Source: Dicyema japonicum
Lineage: Eukaryota; Dicyemida; Rhombozoa; Dicyemidae
Assembly: GCA_011109175.1 (NCBI GenBank)
Contig: RDEW01000059.1
Span: 186,001 to 250,000, forward strand
DNA length: 64,000 nucleotides
Direction of reading: 5' to 3'
Shown: piece by piece, positions 23,211 through 35,113 of the stretch
How positions within the stretch are numbered: position 1 is the first letter of the stretch
How the letters are laid out: each line of letters opens with the position of its first letter
Program-made: the position numbers and the translations under genes
Notes under the pieces: model-generated
What the model was told of the DNA's origin: nothing
Database searches by the model: none
Seen by the model: only the letters and a program-made list of their open reading frames with translations

Positions 23211-23408
23211 AGAAAAGCTGGAATCAGTTTATTACTGTGCTGAACATCTTTGATGAATCTACAGAATTTGTGAGGTTTTGATTTTGGGTTAAGATAGGAA
23301 ATAAATTCAGTCCATTTTTCATTCTTGATTTTTATTTAAAAATAAAAATATTTGAATTATCGAAAAATAATAATAAATTAAAAAAAGAATTAAATAATTA
23401 TTATAGTG

Positions 23409-24565
23409 ATGTTTCTCTGCTGTTTGGATTCGACTGCGCGTCAACAGAGATCCCTTAACAACGAAATAGAAAAACAGCTCAAAAAAGGAAAACAAGATGG
23501 CAGAAACGAATACAAGGTCCTCCTCCTTGGGACTGGTGAAAGCGGGAAGACGACCTTCCTCAAGCAGATGAGAATAATAAGCAATACCGTCTTCACTGAT
23601 AAGGAGAGATATGAAATCAAGGGAATAATAATGGAAAACATCATAGACTCCATCCGTAAACTACTACAGGAGTACAACAAGAGGGCCGGGGTCTTTAATG
23701 TCGCCAATTTGTCTGTATTCTTAGCACCCAATCGGGGACGTTGTCAAAGTGAATTATGATCTCAAAATGGATCACTTTAAATGCATGAATTCATTTTGGA
23801 AGGAAAGTGTGATCCAACAGATCTTCAACGAACGTGGAAAATTCCATATTTTGGACTCTTTCCAATAGTATTTGAGTCACTAAGCCTAGCTTCATGGACA
23901 ACCTGCAAAGAATCCTCAAGAAAGACTACATTCCCACGGACCAGGACATCCTTCATGCGAGGAAGGCGACGACTGGGGTACAGGAGCAACGATTCAAGAT
24001 TGGGGACGCCACATTTCGGTTAGTTTGGTGATGTAAGGAAGGCTGATGGATGTTGGAGGTCAGAGGGGTGAGAGGAAGAATTGGATCCATTGTTTTACTG
24101 CAGTGACCTCAATAATCTTCCTTGCAGCTATTTCCGAGTATGATCAGAAGTTGGCGGAATTCGAAGCAAAGGTTGATGTTGTGAAGGATTCTTAGAATAG
24201 AATGTTAGAGTCTATTGCTCTGTTCAATACAATTTTCTGCTATAAGATATTTGATGAAAAGTCCATGATCCTCTTCCTCAACAAATGCGACATCCTGGAG
24301 ATCAAGTTAAAGCTGAGCCCTATTACCGTAGTTTTCAGTGATTTTAAGGGTTGGGGTGTCTGTAACTCATGTAGGGGATGAGCATAGTATAAGTGATGCC
24401 AAAAACTACATTTTGGAGAAGTATATGTGTTTAGCAAAACAGATGGATAAAACGGTGTTCAGTCACTTTACCTCCGTGACGGACACCGAGTCAACCAAGG
24501 TGGTGTTCGAATCTGTTAAGTTTACTATACTCCAACAAAATTTGATGAGTTATTATTTTGTTTAA
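23409..24565 (+). CDS. heterotrimeric G-protein alpha subunit, Gq-like, 345 aa, six exons
   Basis: Starts [10 protein letters not shown], with a Cys pair placed like the palmitoylated cysteines of Gq, then the basic helix [18 protein letters not shown]. Guanine-nucleotide motifs are all found: G1 [17 protein letters not shown]; switch [11 protein letters not shown] with the Arg and Thr kept; G3 [16 protein letters not shown] with the catalytic Gln; G4 FLNKCD; and G5 TSVTDTES, where most members have TCATDT. The C-terminus is [10 protein letters not shown], close to the Gq tail (x-x-N-L-x-x-Y-x-x-V), which binds receptors. Gq couples receptors to phospholipase C-beta at the plasma membrane. 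Introns: 23700-23724 (25), 23868-23889 (22), 24019-24041 (23), 24172-24195 (24), 24350-24374 (25). Spliced length is exactly 346 codons. The ATG at 23409 fits the family start. Somewhat divergent in the helical domain. Confidence 0.93.
23700..23724 (+). other. 25-nt intron in the G-alpha gene
   Basis: GT...AG, phase 0. It joins KRAGVFN to [12 protein letters not shown]; without removal the frame shifts and stops at 23757-23759. Four further introns of 22-25 nt follow in the gene. Confidence 0.8.
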
Positions 24566-24859
24566 TTTATCGTTTATTTAAAGAATATCTTTTCTTTATT
24601 ACTCTCATTAACGTAGACCACAGGAATTTCGAGTTTTCTAGGAAACCATGTTCTACTACTAAGGGAAAACTACCACGTGGATTAATTATTGTGTGCACAA
24701 CACGGTTAATTTAGTTAACAATATTCTCTTTATGTAAATTTTTGATTTTAAGTAGATTGTAGTTGTCGACACCTTCTTTGTAGAGTCACAGATTTTCAAC
24801 TTGTTCATCCTTCAGGTTGATGTGGTTAGGTTAATTTATTTCCCCCTCTCTCGACTGAA

Positions 24860-25110
24860 CCCGGTGGCTAGGAATAACGTAAAAGTATAGGTTATCCGTT
24901 TATTATTATTAACCCCGCATACACCGAGAAATAAGTTAACAACTAATTAAGTGAATCCAGTTAAAGTCCTTCCTACGTCACATAAAAAGTCCAGAACATA
25001 AAATTACAAGTCTATTCCCGGCAGCTGTGAGAACCCTCCAGTGGGGTAGAGCAAATGATCCTTTTTCGTGCCATGAAAAGGGAGAGGAACATAGGAAACA
25101 AACAGATCCT
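24860..25110 (-). repeat. dispersed repeat family 1 (SINE-like), inverse copy
   Basis: Inverse of 21590-21830: 'taaccccgcatacaccgag', 'caactaattaagtg', then 'ctccagtggggtagagcaa' and 'atgatcctttttcgtgcc' appear in reversed order and complement. Confidence 0.65.
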
Positions 25111-25114
25111 CAAT

Positions 25115-26225
25115 CAAGTAGCACTACACGAACTTTCAAATTAAATCCCCCAGGGCAGTTAAATTGTTATGAAGGGTCATGAAATTGAGAGTAATTGTGA
25201 ATTAAAATTTATAAATTAGTTCTATTTATTCAGATTGGTTTTATTATTAATTAGTTATTTGTGACGTCATTGAATTCTTAACTTTGAATTGGAAAATTAG
25301 TAAATTTTTATTTATTGAACCAGAAAACACCGTCATAGCCATAATTAAAAAATTCAGGTGATCCTGGCCTTCCTCAGCAGTCTTCGCATGCTTGGACTTG
25401 ACAAAAGTGCCGTCCAGGGGAAACTCCTCCGATGGTTCACTTAAAGTAGCCACATAACACCACACTTACTTTGTTGTCACGTGGCATAGTTACCAAAATA
25501 TCATTAGAGATTCCATTATCACTATTCCCTTGATGGTACTGCTCTTGAAGTTAAATATCTTAAATATAATTTGGAAAGTTTGGGGGGTTAATGAAAACTG
25601 ACGAATCCCAGGAAACCGGAAAAGTAATTCTAAAAGAGCTTTTCCATCAGAAATGGCCTAAGAAATCATCGGTTCCACGTGTAGATTTTAAGCGAAGTTG
25701 ATATACCCTATGGTCGGCTCCAAAATGACTTCCAACTTCCAAATTCAGTGTGATCGACCACGATAAATCATTCCACGAGATATTATATTTGATGAATTAT
25801 GGAGGAGTTCATTTGGTGGTGAAATAAGCAAGCTGTAATGGAGTGTCATAATCAAAGGAGCCTAATCTCCTGGGAATTCTGAATTAGTAATATCTTAGGA
25901 ATTGGTTTTGTCACGAGACTGAGATTAATAAAAATCAAGTATTGAATGGCGAAAACCACTAATTGCACAAAATGTTTGAAAATGCACTATAAACACTTCA
26001 AAATCAATATTTGTGAGTGATATGGATGACTTGAGACAATTTTTCTCATGTTCACATCTAATCAGATTCCTCAAATTCAGAGCCGGGCGTGATTAGAATG
26101 TTAATGTATTCGGTATTAAAGGAGACTGAGTTTGACCCTTTGATGACATTATCTCAACATGTAAAGAACATTATGACAAAGGTTTCAGGAAACTGAATAT
26201 AATGAAATCGTTCTTAAAGTCCAGG
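25115..26225. other. no gene recognised
   Basis: About 1.1 kb with scattered short frames only. A minus-strand frame at 25247-25465 reads PSEEFPLDGTFVKSKHAKTAEE but resembles no family I know. Small AT-rich tracts otherwise. Confidence 0.35.
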
Positions 26226-26229
26226 CCGT

Positions 26230-26600
26230 ATAGGAATCCGCTATCGTCTTGTACAATCAACTTTTAAAACCGACGGTTGAGTATTTCTGTGCCTCATGGG
26301 CTTATGGAGTTTCAATATCAAATTTGTACAAGATCAATTCCCTAACAGCCAAATTGGTACGTCTAACAAATCTACCTGCCGATCTTTTTCCCCAATGCTT
26401 GACCACGCCTCAATCGAAAACAACAATTCCGGTTTCATCGGTCTGTGTGGTCACGAAACAAGTCGTTTCTTGCGTTCAAGACTAGATACCTCAAATACAC
26501 GTAAATTGGGAAAAAAGCCACCCCTCTTCAAATTTTAATGAAAGGTGATCGTCGTCGATACAGGAAAGCCGTGGGTGCTCTAGAAGAACATAAGAAAAAC
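26230..26600 (+). pseudogene. C-terminal fragment of a family-C non-LTR retrotransposon
   Basis: YNQLLKPTVEYFCASWAYGV followed by YKINSLTAKLVRLTNLPAD reads on the plus strand. This is the helix pair after the RT domain in jockey-type elements ('Y[KN]xLLxPxxEYxxxxW' then a helix ending 'xLRxxxx.P'). The frame then shifts (RSVWSRNKSFLAFK) and ends. It is followed by the 3' part of repeat family 1. Confidence 0.65.
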
Positions 26601-26604
26601 CTCT

Positions 26605-26700
26605 CGATCCTTTTGAGGTGTACCTGGATCACTTAATTAGTTGGTTTACTTTTTTCTTGGTGTTCCCTTCTCGGGGTTATTAAATAAATAATAAAAGAGA
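26605..26700 (+). repeat. 3' part of dispersed repeat family 1
   Basis: 'cacttaattagttgg', 'ttcttggtgt' and 'ctcggggttattaaataaat' match the end of the copy at 21590-21835. Confidence 0.55.
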
Positions 26701-27003
26701 CTGAGTCAAGAGTTTATATTAGTCACGTGGTTAATCGTCGGAAGGCTAGTTGGTGACGTAGCTCCGTTGCACTATACAATGCTCTGATGGGCTAAATGTC
26801 TTCATCTTCTTAAAATGGATGTAACTTTTCGTTCCCCTTTTTTCTTGTAGGAGACGTACACAAGTTTGTAACTAAGAAAGCTTCAAATACACTATTTCTT
26901 TTCACTTCTCACAAAATTTGTAGAAACTCGGAGTAAGGGGTTAATTCTTAAATAATCAAAGTTATTCACGAGAGATAAGCGTTAGAATATTCAAATCATT
27001 ATA

Positions 27004-27170
27004 CAGTTGGACCTCGATTTGACCACAATGTGGCCCAAGAACCGAGGTTGTATTTTAAAAAGAGGTCCATGGATATTTTCTTTAAAATTCATTTTTAATA
27101 CAAAAAATAATTTAAAAATATTTTAATAGTTAAATTTATATTTCACCCATTGCCCCGACGAGTGGTGCGT
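27004..27170. mobile_element. possible Tigger-like terminal fragment
   Basis: 'tacagttggacctcgatttgacc' at 27003 has the TA + CAGT...CCTCG layout of Tigger/pogo terminal repeats. The following 'ggcccaagaaccgaggttgta' is of the same style. No transposase or second end was found. Confidence 0.4.
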
Positions 27171-27189
27171 TTCCATTACTCACCTCATC

Positions 27190-27372
27190 TTACACAGAAC
27201 TCACACTTTATTTACAAAGTAAAGTCATGCTAATTAATCCGAGACATTGAAGGTTTTCGTAGCTTTTTTTTCTTTTTGCTTGTGCGTGAGTCCCTGTGAC
27301 AATCTGTTTCGCAGTCGCTCGTCAATCCCAGAAACATCGTAAAATGCTTGGAACCTTCAACCTGAATGGACA
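27190..27372 (-). repeat. tRNA-derived SINE family 2, inverse copy
   Basis: Inverse complement shows, in order, the body landmarks shared with 2200-2465 and 47210-47490: the 'tggaaccttcaacct' segment, the 'cgctcgtcaatccc' segment, a 'ctttttttctttttgcttgtg' tract and 'ctttatttacaaag'. The head has been lost. Confidence 0.6.
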
Positions 27373-27379
27373 GTAGCTA

Positions 27380-29765
27380 GCTAGTTAAGTAATTCAGCCC
27401 TCACTAACTTGTAGGAGACCAGCGGCTATTAAGTAGGACGTAGCAAACGCCGGTTAATCCAATAAATCGAACAGTCTAGCCATTGTAGTCGGAGATTTTA
27501 CCAATTCAGGACAATCAAATAGGTGGGAGCGAGAGACAACTCTCATAAAAAATATGTTTTGGACTTTTTGTTGTTTATCGATAGAACTGAGGAAGAGGTT
27601 GACCAACAAGGATTTGCATAGTTAATTGTGGTTCGAATGAAATGTTTATACATTATGATTAGAGAATCTTCGCTTTGGCCGAAGGAATGGCCCGATACAG
27701 CTTTCAGTATTCTGATTTTGTGATAGACCTTTGTGCATTGCTCCCCTTACATGTTTCGAAAAAACAATATTTGCTCGAAAATGACTCCAAGTATTTGGGA
27801 TGTTTCGTAGCGGGAAGTGTTCGCCCATTAATTGTTAAAATTTTGTTGGCGGCGGTTGGATGTGAATATAGCGACGGTGGATTTCAGTGGAGAAGGAGAT
27901 ATATGATTTTCCCCAAGTCAAAGAGAGTTCAATGGTTCTGGAAATCAACATTACTGTCTTTGGAGGCGATAATCAGGTAATCCCCATATGATAGAAGTAG
28001 TGTCTCAAATTGATTGGAATATCGCTTAGGTGCAAGTTTAATAAGGTAGGAGCCTTGGGGACTCCGTTTGGAAGAAATCGGTAGTGAGATAAGCAAGACA
28101 TAATTTCAGTTTGATCAAGTCTTCCAGAGAGGAAGACTTCGTTAGCCAATTCTGAAGACGTGGAGGAATTCGAGACGCAATAATTTTGTTACTTAGAACC
28201 CCTCTTGCTGTTCGATCAAATGCCTTGGTCAGATAAATCGGTGCAAGTACAGTCCGTTTGGGAGGATTGGAATCATTGAACCCATCAGCTATATACTGAG
28301 TTAGGGTAGAGAGATGCGTTGATGTTGAGGACGAAAATCATACTGTGAGTCTTAAAAGGGAGATAATCGAACATTAATTTGAATAAAATATGTTCAACAG
28401 TTTTGGACTCTACGAATAGTAAAGAAATCGGTCGGAAGAATCCCGGATCTAAGGATCTTTTTAAGACCATTCATGTCCAGGTGCTAGAAATGGAAAATGC
28501 AGATTCCGTCTATCTCTCGGGTGGAGAGTTTTTTGAGTTTTTGATAAGGTTTTTCAAGACAGTGCAGATGATTACAATATTTTCCACGAGGAGTGAGAAC
28601 ACTTCAATTTACAAGGAAGGGAGTACTTATTCATGTTGATGTGACTCACTTTTACGTAGTGGTCCATCATTATATCTGCCTGATGAGCGAAATCACGTGG
28701 GGCTAGATTTCTGTCAATACTAGTGGCGTGGGTTGTGTCCATTCAATTTTGTGTTGACTGAATACCACGTAGGGTCCCCCAGAAATCCTTATGTATATTC
28801 AGGTAGTAAATTTTGATGATGCAATTATTCCATCGTTCCAATTTCCCTTTGTTGGTTAACTCTGCAAATTCACCATTAAGGTTGGATAGTTCAGTCGTGG
28901 GGATCCTTGATTTGTTAGTCGGCGTTATATGTGAATCTTTCGATAATTTCTGTAGAAAAATCTGTAATGAGGCCTTTTGGAATATTATTTTTGTCGGCAT
29001 TGATAACCTCATTAAAAAAATTTACGGAAATACCAATCGATTTAAAATTCTCTACGGAAAAACCGGACAGTAATTTTTCTGCTTCGCCGCGAAATGACTC
29101 CAATTTGAGTTTATTATGGTATTTGACCGTTGTTGATTGGTGGAGTGATCTGCACGAAGAATTGGGTTATGGTATGAATGATGGTCGTATATAACTTTGT
29201 GGGATATCGCCGAAGATAGCGATGGAGAATATAAAGGGACGACTGGAGAGTGTCCAGCTCCGGAAGCTGATTTTATCATTAAGGATGACTATAGTTGTTC
29301 AAGTTGAGATAGGATCTGAAACTCCCACCCAGTACTTCTTTGACTAATTAGCCAAAGTGGATATTTGACATTTAGGTCTTCACAGATTATGACATTTGTA
29401 TTTCAGCCAGTTTTAGAGGATATCGTTTCACATAGGACCGGGTGGTGGGATGTAAATATTTACGAATGTGGTGTGCGGTTTATTTTGACAAGGATGGAAG
29501 AAAGATTAATGTGATTGTCACCATCATCAGAGTGTGTCCCAATTTGATTGTCTGAATAGTTTTGTTTCCTGTAAGAGTGAAATTAGCTCAGAGTATTGAT
29601 ATGCAACGTCATTTATGTTAAATTGAATCAAGTTGAAGAATTTGCCATTTTTTGGGGCTGGGGGTTCTGTTCGAAATCCCCAGCGATGATTAGAAGCAGC
29701 AATCCGCTCGCTCAATAGCCGCCATCATCCAGTCTGATATCTCTGAGGTTGTTGAACAGGTTGAC
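27380..29765 (-). pseudogene. APE-type non-LTR retrotransposon (family C), nearly full length, degenerate
   Basis: Reading the minus strand from 29765 down: NLIQFNINDVAYQYSELISLLQETKL, the start of an AP-endonuclease domain ('xLQxNINGxxxxxxELxxLLxExxxDIxxLQETKL'); decayed endonuclease core to about 29100; linker FSVENFKSIGISVNFFNEVI; RT remnants around 28640-28000, including PISLLFVESKTVEHILFKLMF, LAPIYLTKAFDRT and LQNWLTK; then PKYLGVIFE near 27790-27770; and a 3' end at 27400-27550 with the pattern of the 'HLF.C' Cys-His tail. Strong decay with stops throughout. The 3' segment also occurs alone at 53335-53510. Confidence 0.75.
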
Positions 29766-29909
29766 ATTAGAGTAATTGTAGTTCATTTAGGATTGAAACT
29801 GGCATCCAATTTTCGCCGCGTTTAGTTGAGTCACATCAAAATCACTTTTTTAAATAATTAGGCTCGAGTGTCTCGCACTCGCACCCACTAAGAGACACGA
29901 TCGTCCAAG

Positions 29910-30000
29910 CCAGGGGTCGGCAACCATGGCTCTTAGAGTCAATGTAACTCCGAGTTTTATATGGCTCTTTCTAATGATTAGCTACATCTCCAATAAAAAC
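29910..30000. mobile_element. hAT-type terminal-repeat-like sequence
   Basis: 'caggggtcggcaaccatgg' followed by 'gctcttagag' and later 'atggctctttctaatgatta' resembles the terminal inverted repeats of hAT elements (CAGGGGTCGGCAAxC...GGCTCT). The 8-bp target duplication and the other end were not identified. Confidence 0.45.
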
Positions 30001-30462
30001 ATTTTCAAGTAAGCAAGATACCATAAGGCTGCAAATTTGTTAATAGAGTGGTTGAATATCTTCGTAATGCAGCGATTCCATAATCCCAAGATTTTTAGGG
30101 GAGGATTATTGGGATTTGTCAGGTCAATTGGAATACGTTGTTTTGATGACTTTCAGTACATCACTCACCTCGTTTTCAGTGAAGTAAATCATATCAGGTG
30201 TCTTTTCGGTTTACTGAGATATAGAAGAGGTAGATCTGACTTCTTATGGTCCTTGTTGGATATTTTTACGTAATATTTTATCAGGTTATTAAAATTCTTT
30301 TGGCTGTGACCCCCTCAGCAGACCTTCCATCATCTCTTGAGAAGTTTCGAATAGTCTTCCAAAACTTCTGCAATGAATCTATTTCGGTTTAAAGATGAGA
30401 ACACATGCTACCATCTCGGTTTCTGTGCTTTGAGCTCACTAATTTTATTTCATTGTTCAAAG

Positions 30463-30545
30463 GCAGGGGTTCTCAAGAGGGGCTCCGACTTCCAAACTTT
30501 AAAATAAATTTTATATATAAAATTAATTTTAAATTAATATCAAAG
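30463..30545. mobile_element. hAT-type terminal-repeat-like sequence, left edge of the element around the retroelement
   Basis: 'caggggttctcaagagggg' has the form of a hAT/Charlie left terminal repeat. A hAT transposase pseudogene begins at 32150 on the same strand. Between them sits a 5'-truncated retroelement ending in poly-A, so a nested insertion is likely. The matching right terminal repeat was not found. Confidence 0.45.
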
Positions 30546-32080
30546 TCCTTGTCTGGGAAAGCTCGTTTCCTTGATGGATTGGATGGATACCGATATTTGG
30601 GAGTTCTTGAAGATAAGAACAGCAATGTTCTTAAAGGAGAAATTATGAATAAAATCTATGGAGAAGTATCTAAGCGGATCAAAAATTTGACGAAGACGGA
30701 TTTAAACTCAGTGAACCTGTTTAAAGCTATGAATGAGTATGCAATCTCCCTTTACAACTATTACATTGGATTGATTGATATCGAACCTGGAGAGTTTGAA
30801 CAGATTGATAAAAATATTCGCAGAATTCTTATGGACAGTCATATCCACTTGCAACCGGCAAACAAAGAAAGACTTTATCTACCAAGAAATAAATTTGGAA
30901 GAGGCCTCGAGTTAGTCAGTAACAAAGCAGAAAGAATGCTCCTCCAATTTTATAGTGATTTGGAACATAAGGCAAATTACTGCCTAAGAAGAGCGGGAAT
31001 TCTACGGGTCATTAATTCAAAGAAAATACACATGGCCACTATCGTAGAATTCATCTCAAGAAAGTACAACATTGAAAATGTGAAGGATTTGACAATGTTG
31101 AAATTGATGGAAATACAACATGAATATCTACTGGGAAAAATTGAAGAGAAATCGCTGCACTCTATTCTATTTGAGTGTCTGAAAGATACCGAAGTGAATA
31201 TTGCTGAATCCTCAGGGTGGTTAGTTCATGGAAATCATTCTCCTGTAACCGAAGGAAGGCTGTGTCTGCTTCAGGATCGTAACATGTTTTTTGATAATGG
31301 AGAAGCCAAGTGCAAACATTGTAACTCAGGAAAGAAGACCGTTGATCACCTTGCAACTAGATGTGGGAGAATGCTGAATAGCTCGTATCTCAGGCGGCAT
31401 AACGAGGTGGTCAGATGTATTCACTTACACCTCTGCCGTCAATATGGAATAAGAAAAACTAAGAAACTGAAGACCCACTCAGTCCAATCTGTTGTCTCAA
31501 ATGAATTTGTGGAGATTCGTGTAGACACAACGATTAGTACAGATACGGCTGTACAGAATAACAAACCCGATATTTTCGTTCATGATAAGGTGCGTAATAC
31601 GATTACTCTCGTTGAAATTGGGATCACGTCCCAAAACTGCCTCAAGCAAGTCGAGGTGGAAAAGTTCCATAAGTATGACTTACTGGCGAACGAACTCGGA
31701 TGTATTCATCGCGCAAAGGTAAAAATAATCCCTGTAGTCATTACCTGGGATGGGATTGTTTCGAGATTCTTCAAGGGCCATCTGGATGCCCTCAAACTGG
31801 AGGAAAGGGTGAAAGCGTACATCCAAACGTTAGTATTGAGAAAGACGTTGGAGAGCATGCAAGCTGAAGATAGACATGGAGTATCGATACCTGATGAGGA
31901 GGAAGCTGATAAGGAATGTCGACCTAGGGGAGTCTCGGAATGTGGGTTGTGCGACAACGAAAACACACCTATACTGACAATTGACGTTGGCCCCAAGAAG
32001 AGGAGATTAGCTAATTAATTAATTACTTGTGACTCGTTGTTTCGTTAAAATATGGGACAATTTAAAAAAAAAAAAAAAAA
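30545..32080 (+). mobile_element. RLE-type non-LTR retrotransposon (family A), 5'-truncated with open endonuclease ORF
   Basis: A continuous frame to 32018 starts inside the RT-thumb region (DGYRYLGVLED, then NEYAISLYNYYIGL and HIHLQPANKERLYLPRNKFGRGLE). It continues into a Cys-His motif CKHCNSGKKTVDHLATRC (C-x2-C-x8-H-x4-C) and a restriction-like endonuclease core with KPDIFVHDK, an acidic residue 15 positions on (LVEIGITSQ) and KIIPVVITWDG. This arrangement, RT then Cys-His motif then PD-(D/E)XK, defines R2/R4/NeSL-type elements, whose endonuclease nicks a specific target. After the stop there is an A17 run at 32064-32080. The RT catalytic part is missing, but the endonuclease half has no stop or shift over about 480 codons, so insertion is recent. 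Confidence 0.85.
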
Positions 32081-32090
32081 TTAAAGATAT

Positions 32091-32128
32091 TGATAATACG
32101 TGTAATATTTTAATTACACGTATTATCA
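32091..32128. repeat. perfect 16-bp hairpin after the retroelement poly-A
   Basis: Arms 32091-32106 and 32113-32128 (tgataatacgtgtaat and its exact complement) with a 6-nt loop. It lies 10 nt downstream of the A17 tract. Each arm contains the internal palindrome 'acgt'. Confidence 0.8.
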
Positions 32129-32149
32129 AATATTTTTTAGGTGAGTATC

Positions 32150-33790
32150 TCTTCATGCCTACAAAGAAATATCGAACATCGTCTCAAGAAAATAGAGAAT
32201 TTATATTAGAATAGGAAGAAAAGTTTTTTTTGTCAAACAGTATGGTAAAGCAGTTTGTTTGATGTGCAACTGCGTCATTAATTCATTGAAAAATTTTACT
32301 ATTGAACGTCATTATAAGAAGCACTCCGAGATATACAATTTATATCTCGGAGAGTCAAGGAAAAAAATCGATATATCAAAGACGTCATTTAAAAAACAGT
32401 CCTCAATATTTAAAGTGGACAATACACATCAATTATCAACAGCCTATAAAATTAGTCATCTTCTTGCTGTAAATATGTAACCTTATTCTGATGGAGAAAT
32501 TACTAACTGCTATTTCCATTTTTGTGATGAATGTTGTCCATCAAATATTCAAAAATATTGCAAAACGACTACCATAGAATGTATTTCAGGAGCTTACCCG
32601 TCAGCTAATCTGGCTCTGTATTGTTAAAAATAATTTTTTTAGAGCATCGAAAGATTTTTTATATTATTGACACGAGTAAAGATATCTCTGATACCTAACA
32701 AATGGCCAAATGTACAAGAGGTGTCACTTCGGATTTTAAGATTCATAAGAATTTTTTTCTCTTCGTTTATTAAAAGGCTTTCAAAAGGAATTGATGTGCT
32801 TAACGAATTTGACATTGATCCCTCGAAATTAATTTCTACGTGTACTGACGGGGACCGAATATGCTGGTCGTAATAAAGGGTTTCGTGGACTTTTTTTGAA
32901 TGGAGACTTGAAAAAAATTTTGATCCTAATTTTGTCATCATTTTCTCATACACCATGAGAATATAATAGCAAAGTCAAATGCAAAATGTGATAAGTGCGG
33001 TGCTGTCTATTGTGAATTCGATACGTGGTAAATCTCTCAATCAAAGGAGATGTAAAAAATCTTAAATAAAACTGACACAGTCCATAGTGATGCGCTTTAT
33101 CATACCACGGTTCGATGGTTGAGTCGTGGTTTAAGAGGTATATTTGTTTGAATAAAACGTAGATTTTATGAACTACCCCCTCAAATAAGAGAATTTGTTA
33201 AAGACAACAAATATCATGCTTTGTTGAACAGTAAGAAGTGGATTGCCAATTTAGCTTTTTGGGTCGATCTTTCTAATTTATCCTCGTAATCATGAATTAC
33301 AGGGCAATACAAATTCTGTCATCAACTCTATGGATCAATTGCTTCATTTATATCAAAATTATCAAAGATACGACCCATTTCACTTTTTTGAGCGAAAATA
33401 AAGTCAGTGGTTCAGTTGAAAAATACACTGCCTTTATCAGTCACCTTATTGTAAAATTCGAAAAAACGCTTTAAGGTTTATTTAAATTAAGTTATTTTAA
33501 GAATTTTGATGAGATTTTGCCATTAGTGAAAATTTTTGCAGCTCCATTTAATAAAAATCCTGAGAATGCTCCACCATCACTCCAATGAATAGATAGATCT
33601 TCAATCAGATGTTGAATTTACCTCTCAAGATTGAAAATTTGATTGAATTTTATAGTTTACTTAAGAAAAATATCCGAATATACTACAAATGCTTATAAAC
33701 ATGTTTGGATCAACATATTTATCAATTTTCAGTAAAATTATTCACATAAAGAATAAATATCGAAATAAATTGACTGATAGTAGGTCACGT
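32150..33790 (+). pseudogene. hAT-family (ZBED-like) transposase pseudogene
   Basis: Starts MPTKKYRTSSQENREFILE, equivalent to the BED-finger N-terminus of domesticated ZBED/FAM200-like hAT proteins. Next is FFVKQYGKAVCLMCNCVINSL with the zinc Cys pair and FTIERHYKKHSEIYN with the His pair. The catalytic region is shattered, but VRWLSRGLRGIF near 33110-33140, then LPPQIREFVKDNKYHALLNSKKWIANLAFWVDL, match the conserved 'VRWLSRGxxLxRxFxL..EIxxFLxxK...WLxDLAFLVDI' block. The C-terminal dimerisation region is recognisable to about 33790. More than ten stops and shifts make it a dead element. Confidence 0.8.
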
Positions 33791-33799
33791 GTGCCTATT

Positions 33800-34690
33800 T
33801 TATTCCGTATTATGACAAATTAGTTAACAATTAATTAAATTTTTGAATTAGTTTTTTGCGCCCCGAATGGACGGGTAAATTATCGATTTGGCGTTAAAAA
33901 GCTTGAGAAACCATGTTCAAAGGCCTCACTAGGGACTTGTCCTAAGTAGTTGATAGGACAGATTTTTGAGTCGATTTCTTTGACTAAGTCAGCCCTGCCA
34001 TATCCACTGGCGTAGTTAAGGTGGTATTTAGGCGCAGACAGAGATTTCCTATCCTTGATACTCCTGTTTATATAAGCGAGTACTTTGTACATAGAAGTAA
34101 TACCAGGTACTGCAGTAGGTTGTCATTAAGTGTACGTCAAGGTCTCCAGTTTTCACGTTTGTAGTTGAATTGTTCTGGAGAACACCTCCCTGAGATAATT
34201 TCTCTCTTGATCTTCAAAAGAAAGGCATTGTGATCGTTTCTTGAGTTGTAAGTGACTGACCAGGTCTATATTTCCTCCAGGCCGGGAGAGCAAAGCCTGA
34301 TGTCTGAAGAAGTTAGTTGGTCTGACTCCTTGAAGGGGGTTCTCGTATGATTTGACGGGTCATCATAACTGTGAAAGGACCTGTCTGCGATTTTAGTACT
34401 TTCCCTTTTGTATCAGATGGTTGGTTTGCCAGCCCTAAACAGCGTTTGACGTTGATATCCACCAATGGGCTAAAAAAGGAAGCTAAAATAAATCAGACAT
34501 AACGTAGTGTTCGGGAAAAAACCATATGGAAGCACGAAAATGTTCACAAAGGTAATTTTCCATTTGTTTTTTCAAGTGAGATTGAGTGGATTTCAGTAAC
34601 ATCGCCGTCTCCCAAGACATTCATCACCACTGAAGTGGTTTCCACGCATTTAAGGTATTTACAGTATAATGTGAGAAGAACACCACCTCG
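33800..34690. other. no gene recognised
   Basis: A minus-strand frame at 33880-34092 reads PKYHLNYASGYGRADLVKEID and ends in FEHGFSSFLTP; I do not recognise it. The remaining sequence is of mid base composition and probably repeat-derived. Confidence 0.35.
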
Positions 34691-35040
34691 GTTCTTCGTC
34701 GGTTAGTCCGTATTGACTTGTATCCAAAAACAGAGGGGTAGGACTGTTTAAAGGGAGTTTTGTCCCTAGAATCAAATCAATGAAAATCTTCAGCTCAGCC
34801 AGGAGAGAGCGTAGTTCCAAAATTTTCCCTCTCAACGTTCAACAGAAGAACGTGGTCCATAACTAGGTGGACCAGGAGTTCCTTGCAGGTAGTTGAAGCT
34901 GAAAGCGAATGCCGTCAAGGGGAAAAAATCCTCGGAGGTAAATGTCTAATAATTCTCTTTGGAGGAACATTATGAACGTTACCAATACTTACAGAATTGG
35001 TGAGCCACATAATGCCACGCAAATATTTCTGATATTAAAA
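34690..35040. repeat. dispersed repeat family 6 (one end shared with 62210-62300)
   Basis: 'tttggaggaacattatgaac', 'acagaattggtgagccacat' and 'aatgccacgc' at 34965-35020 recur as 'tttggtggaacattaaatgc', 'acagaattggcgaaccacaa' and 'cgccacgc' at 62215-62275. The extent to the left is a guess. Confidence 0.5.
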
Positions 35041-35113
35041 TTAAAAATTTGTGAATAAATTAAATTTAATAAAAATTAATTTAAATAAATAATGATCTAA
35101 ATAACGTTTAGTT

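Noticed and set aside
33880-34092. Minus-strand frame with YHLNYASGYGRADLVKE
   Set aside because: Thought of a recombinase or transposase fragment, but no catalytic residues or neighbours support it.
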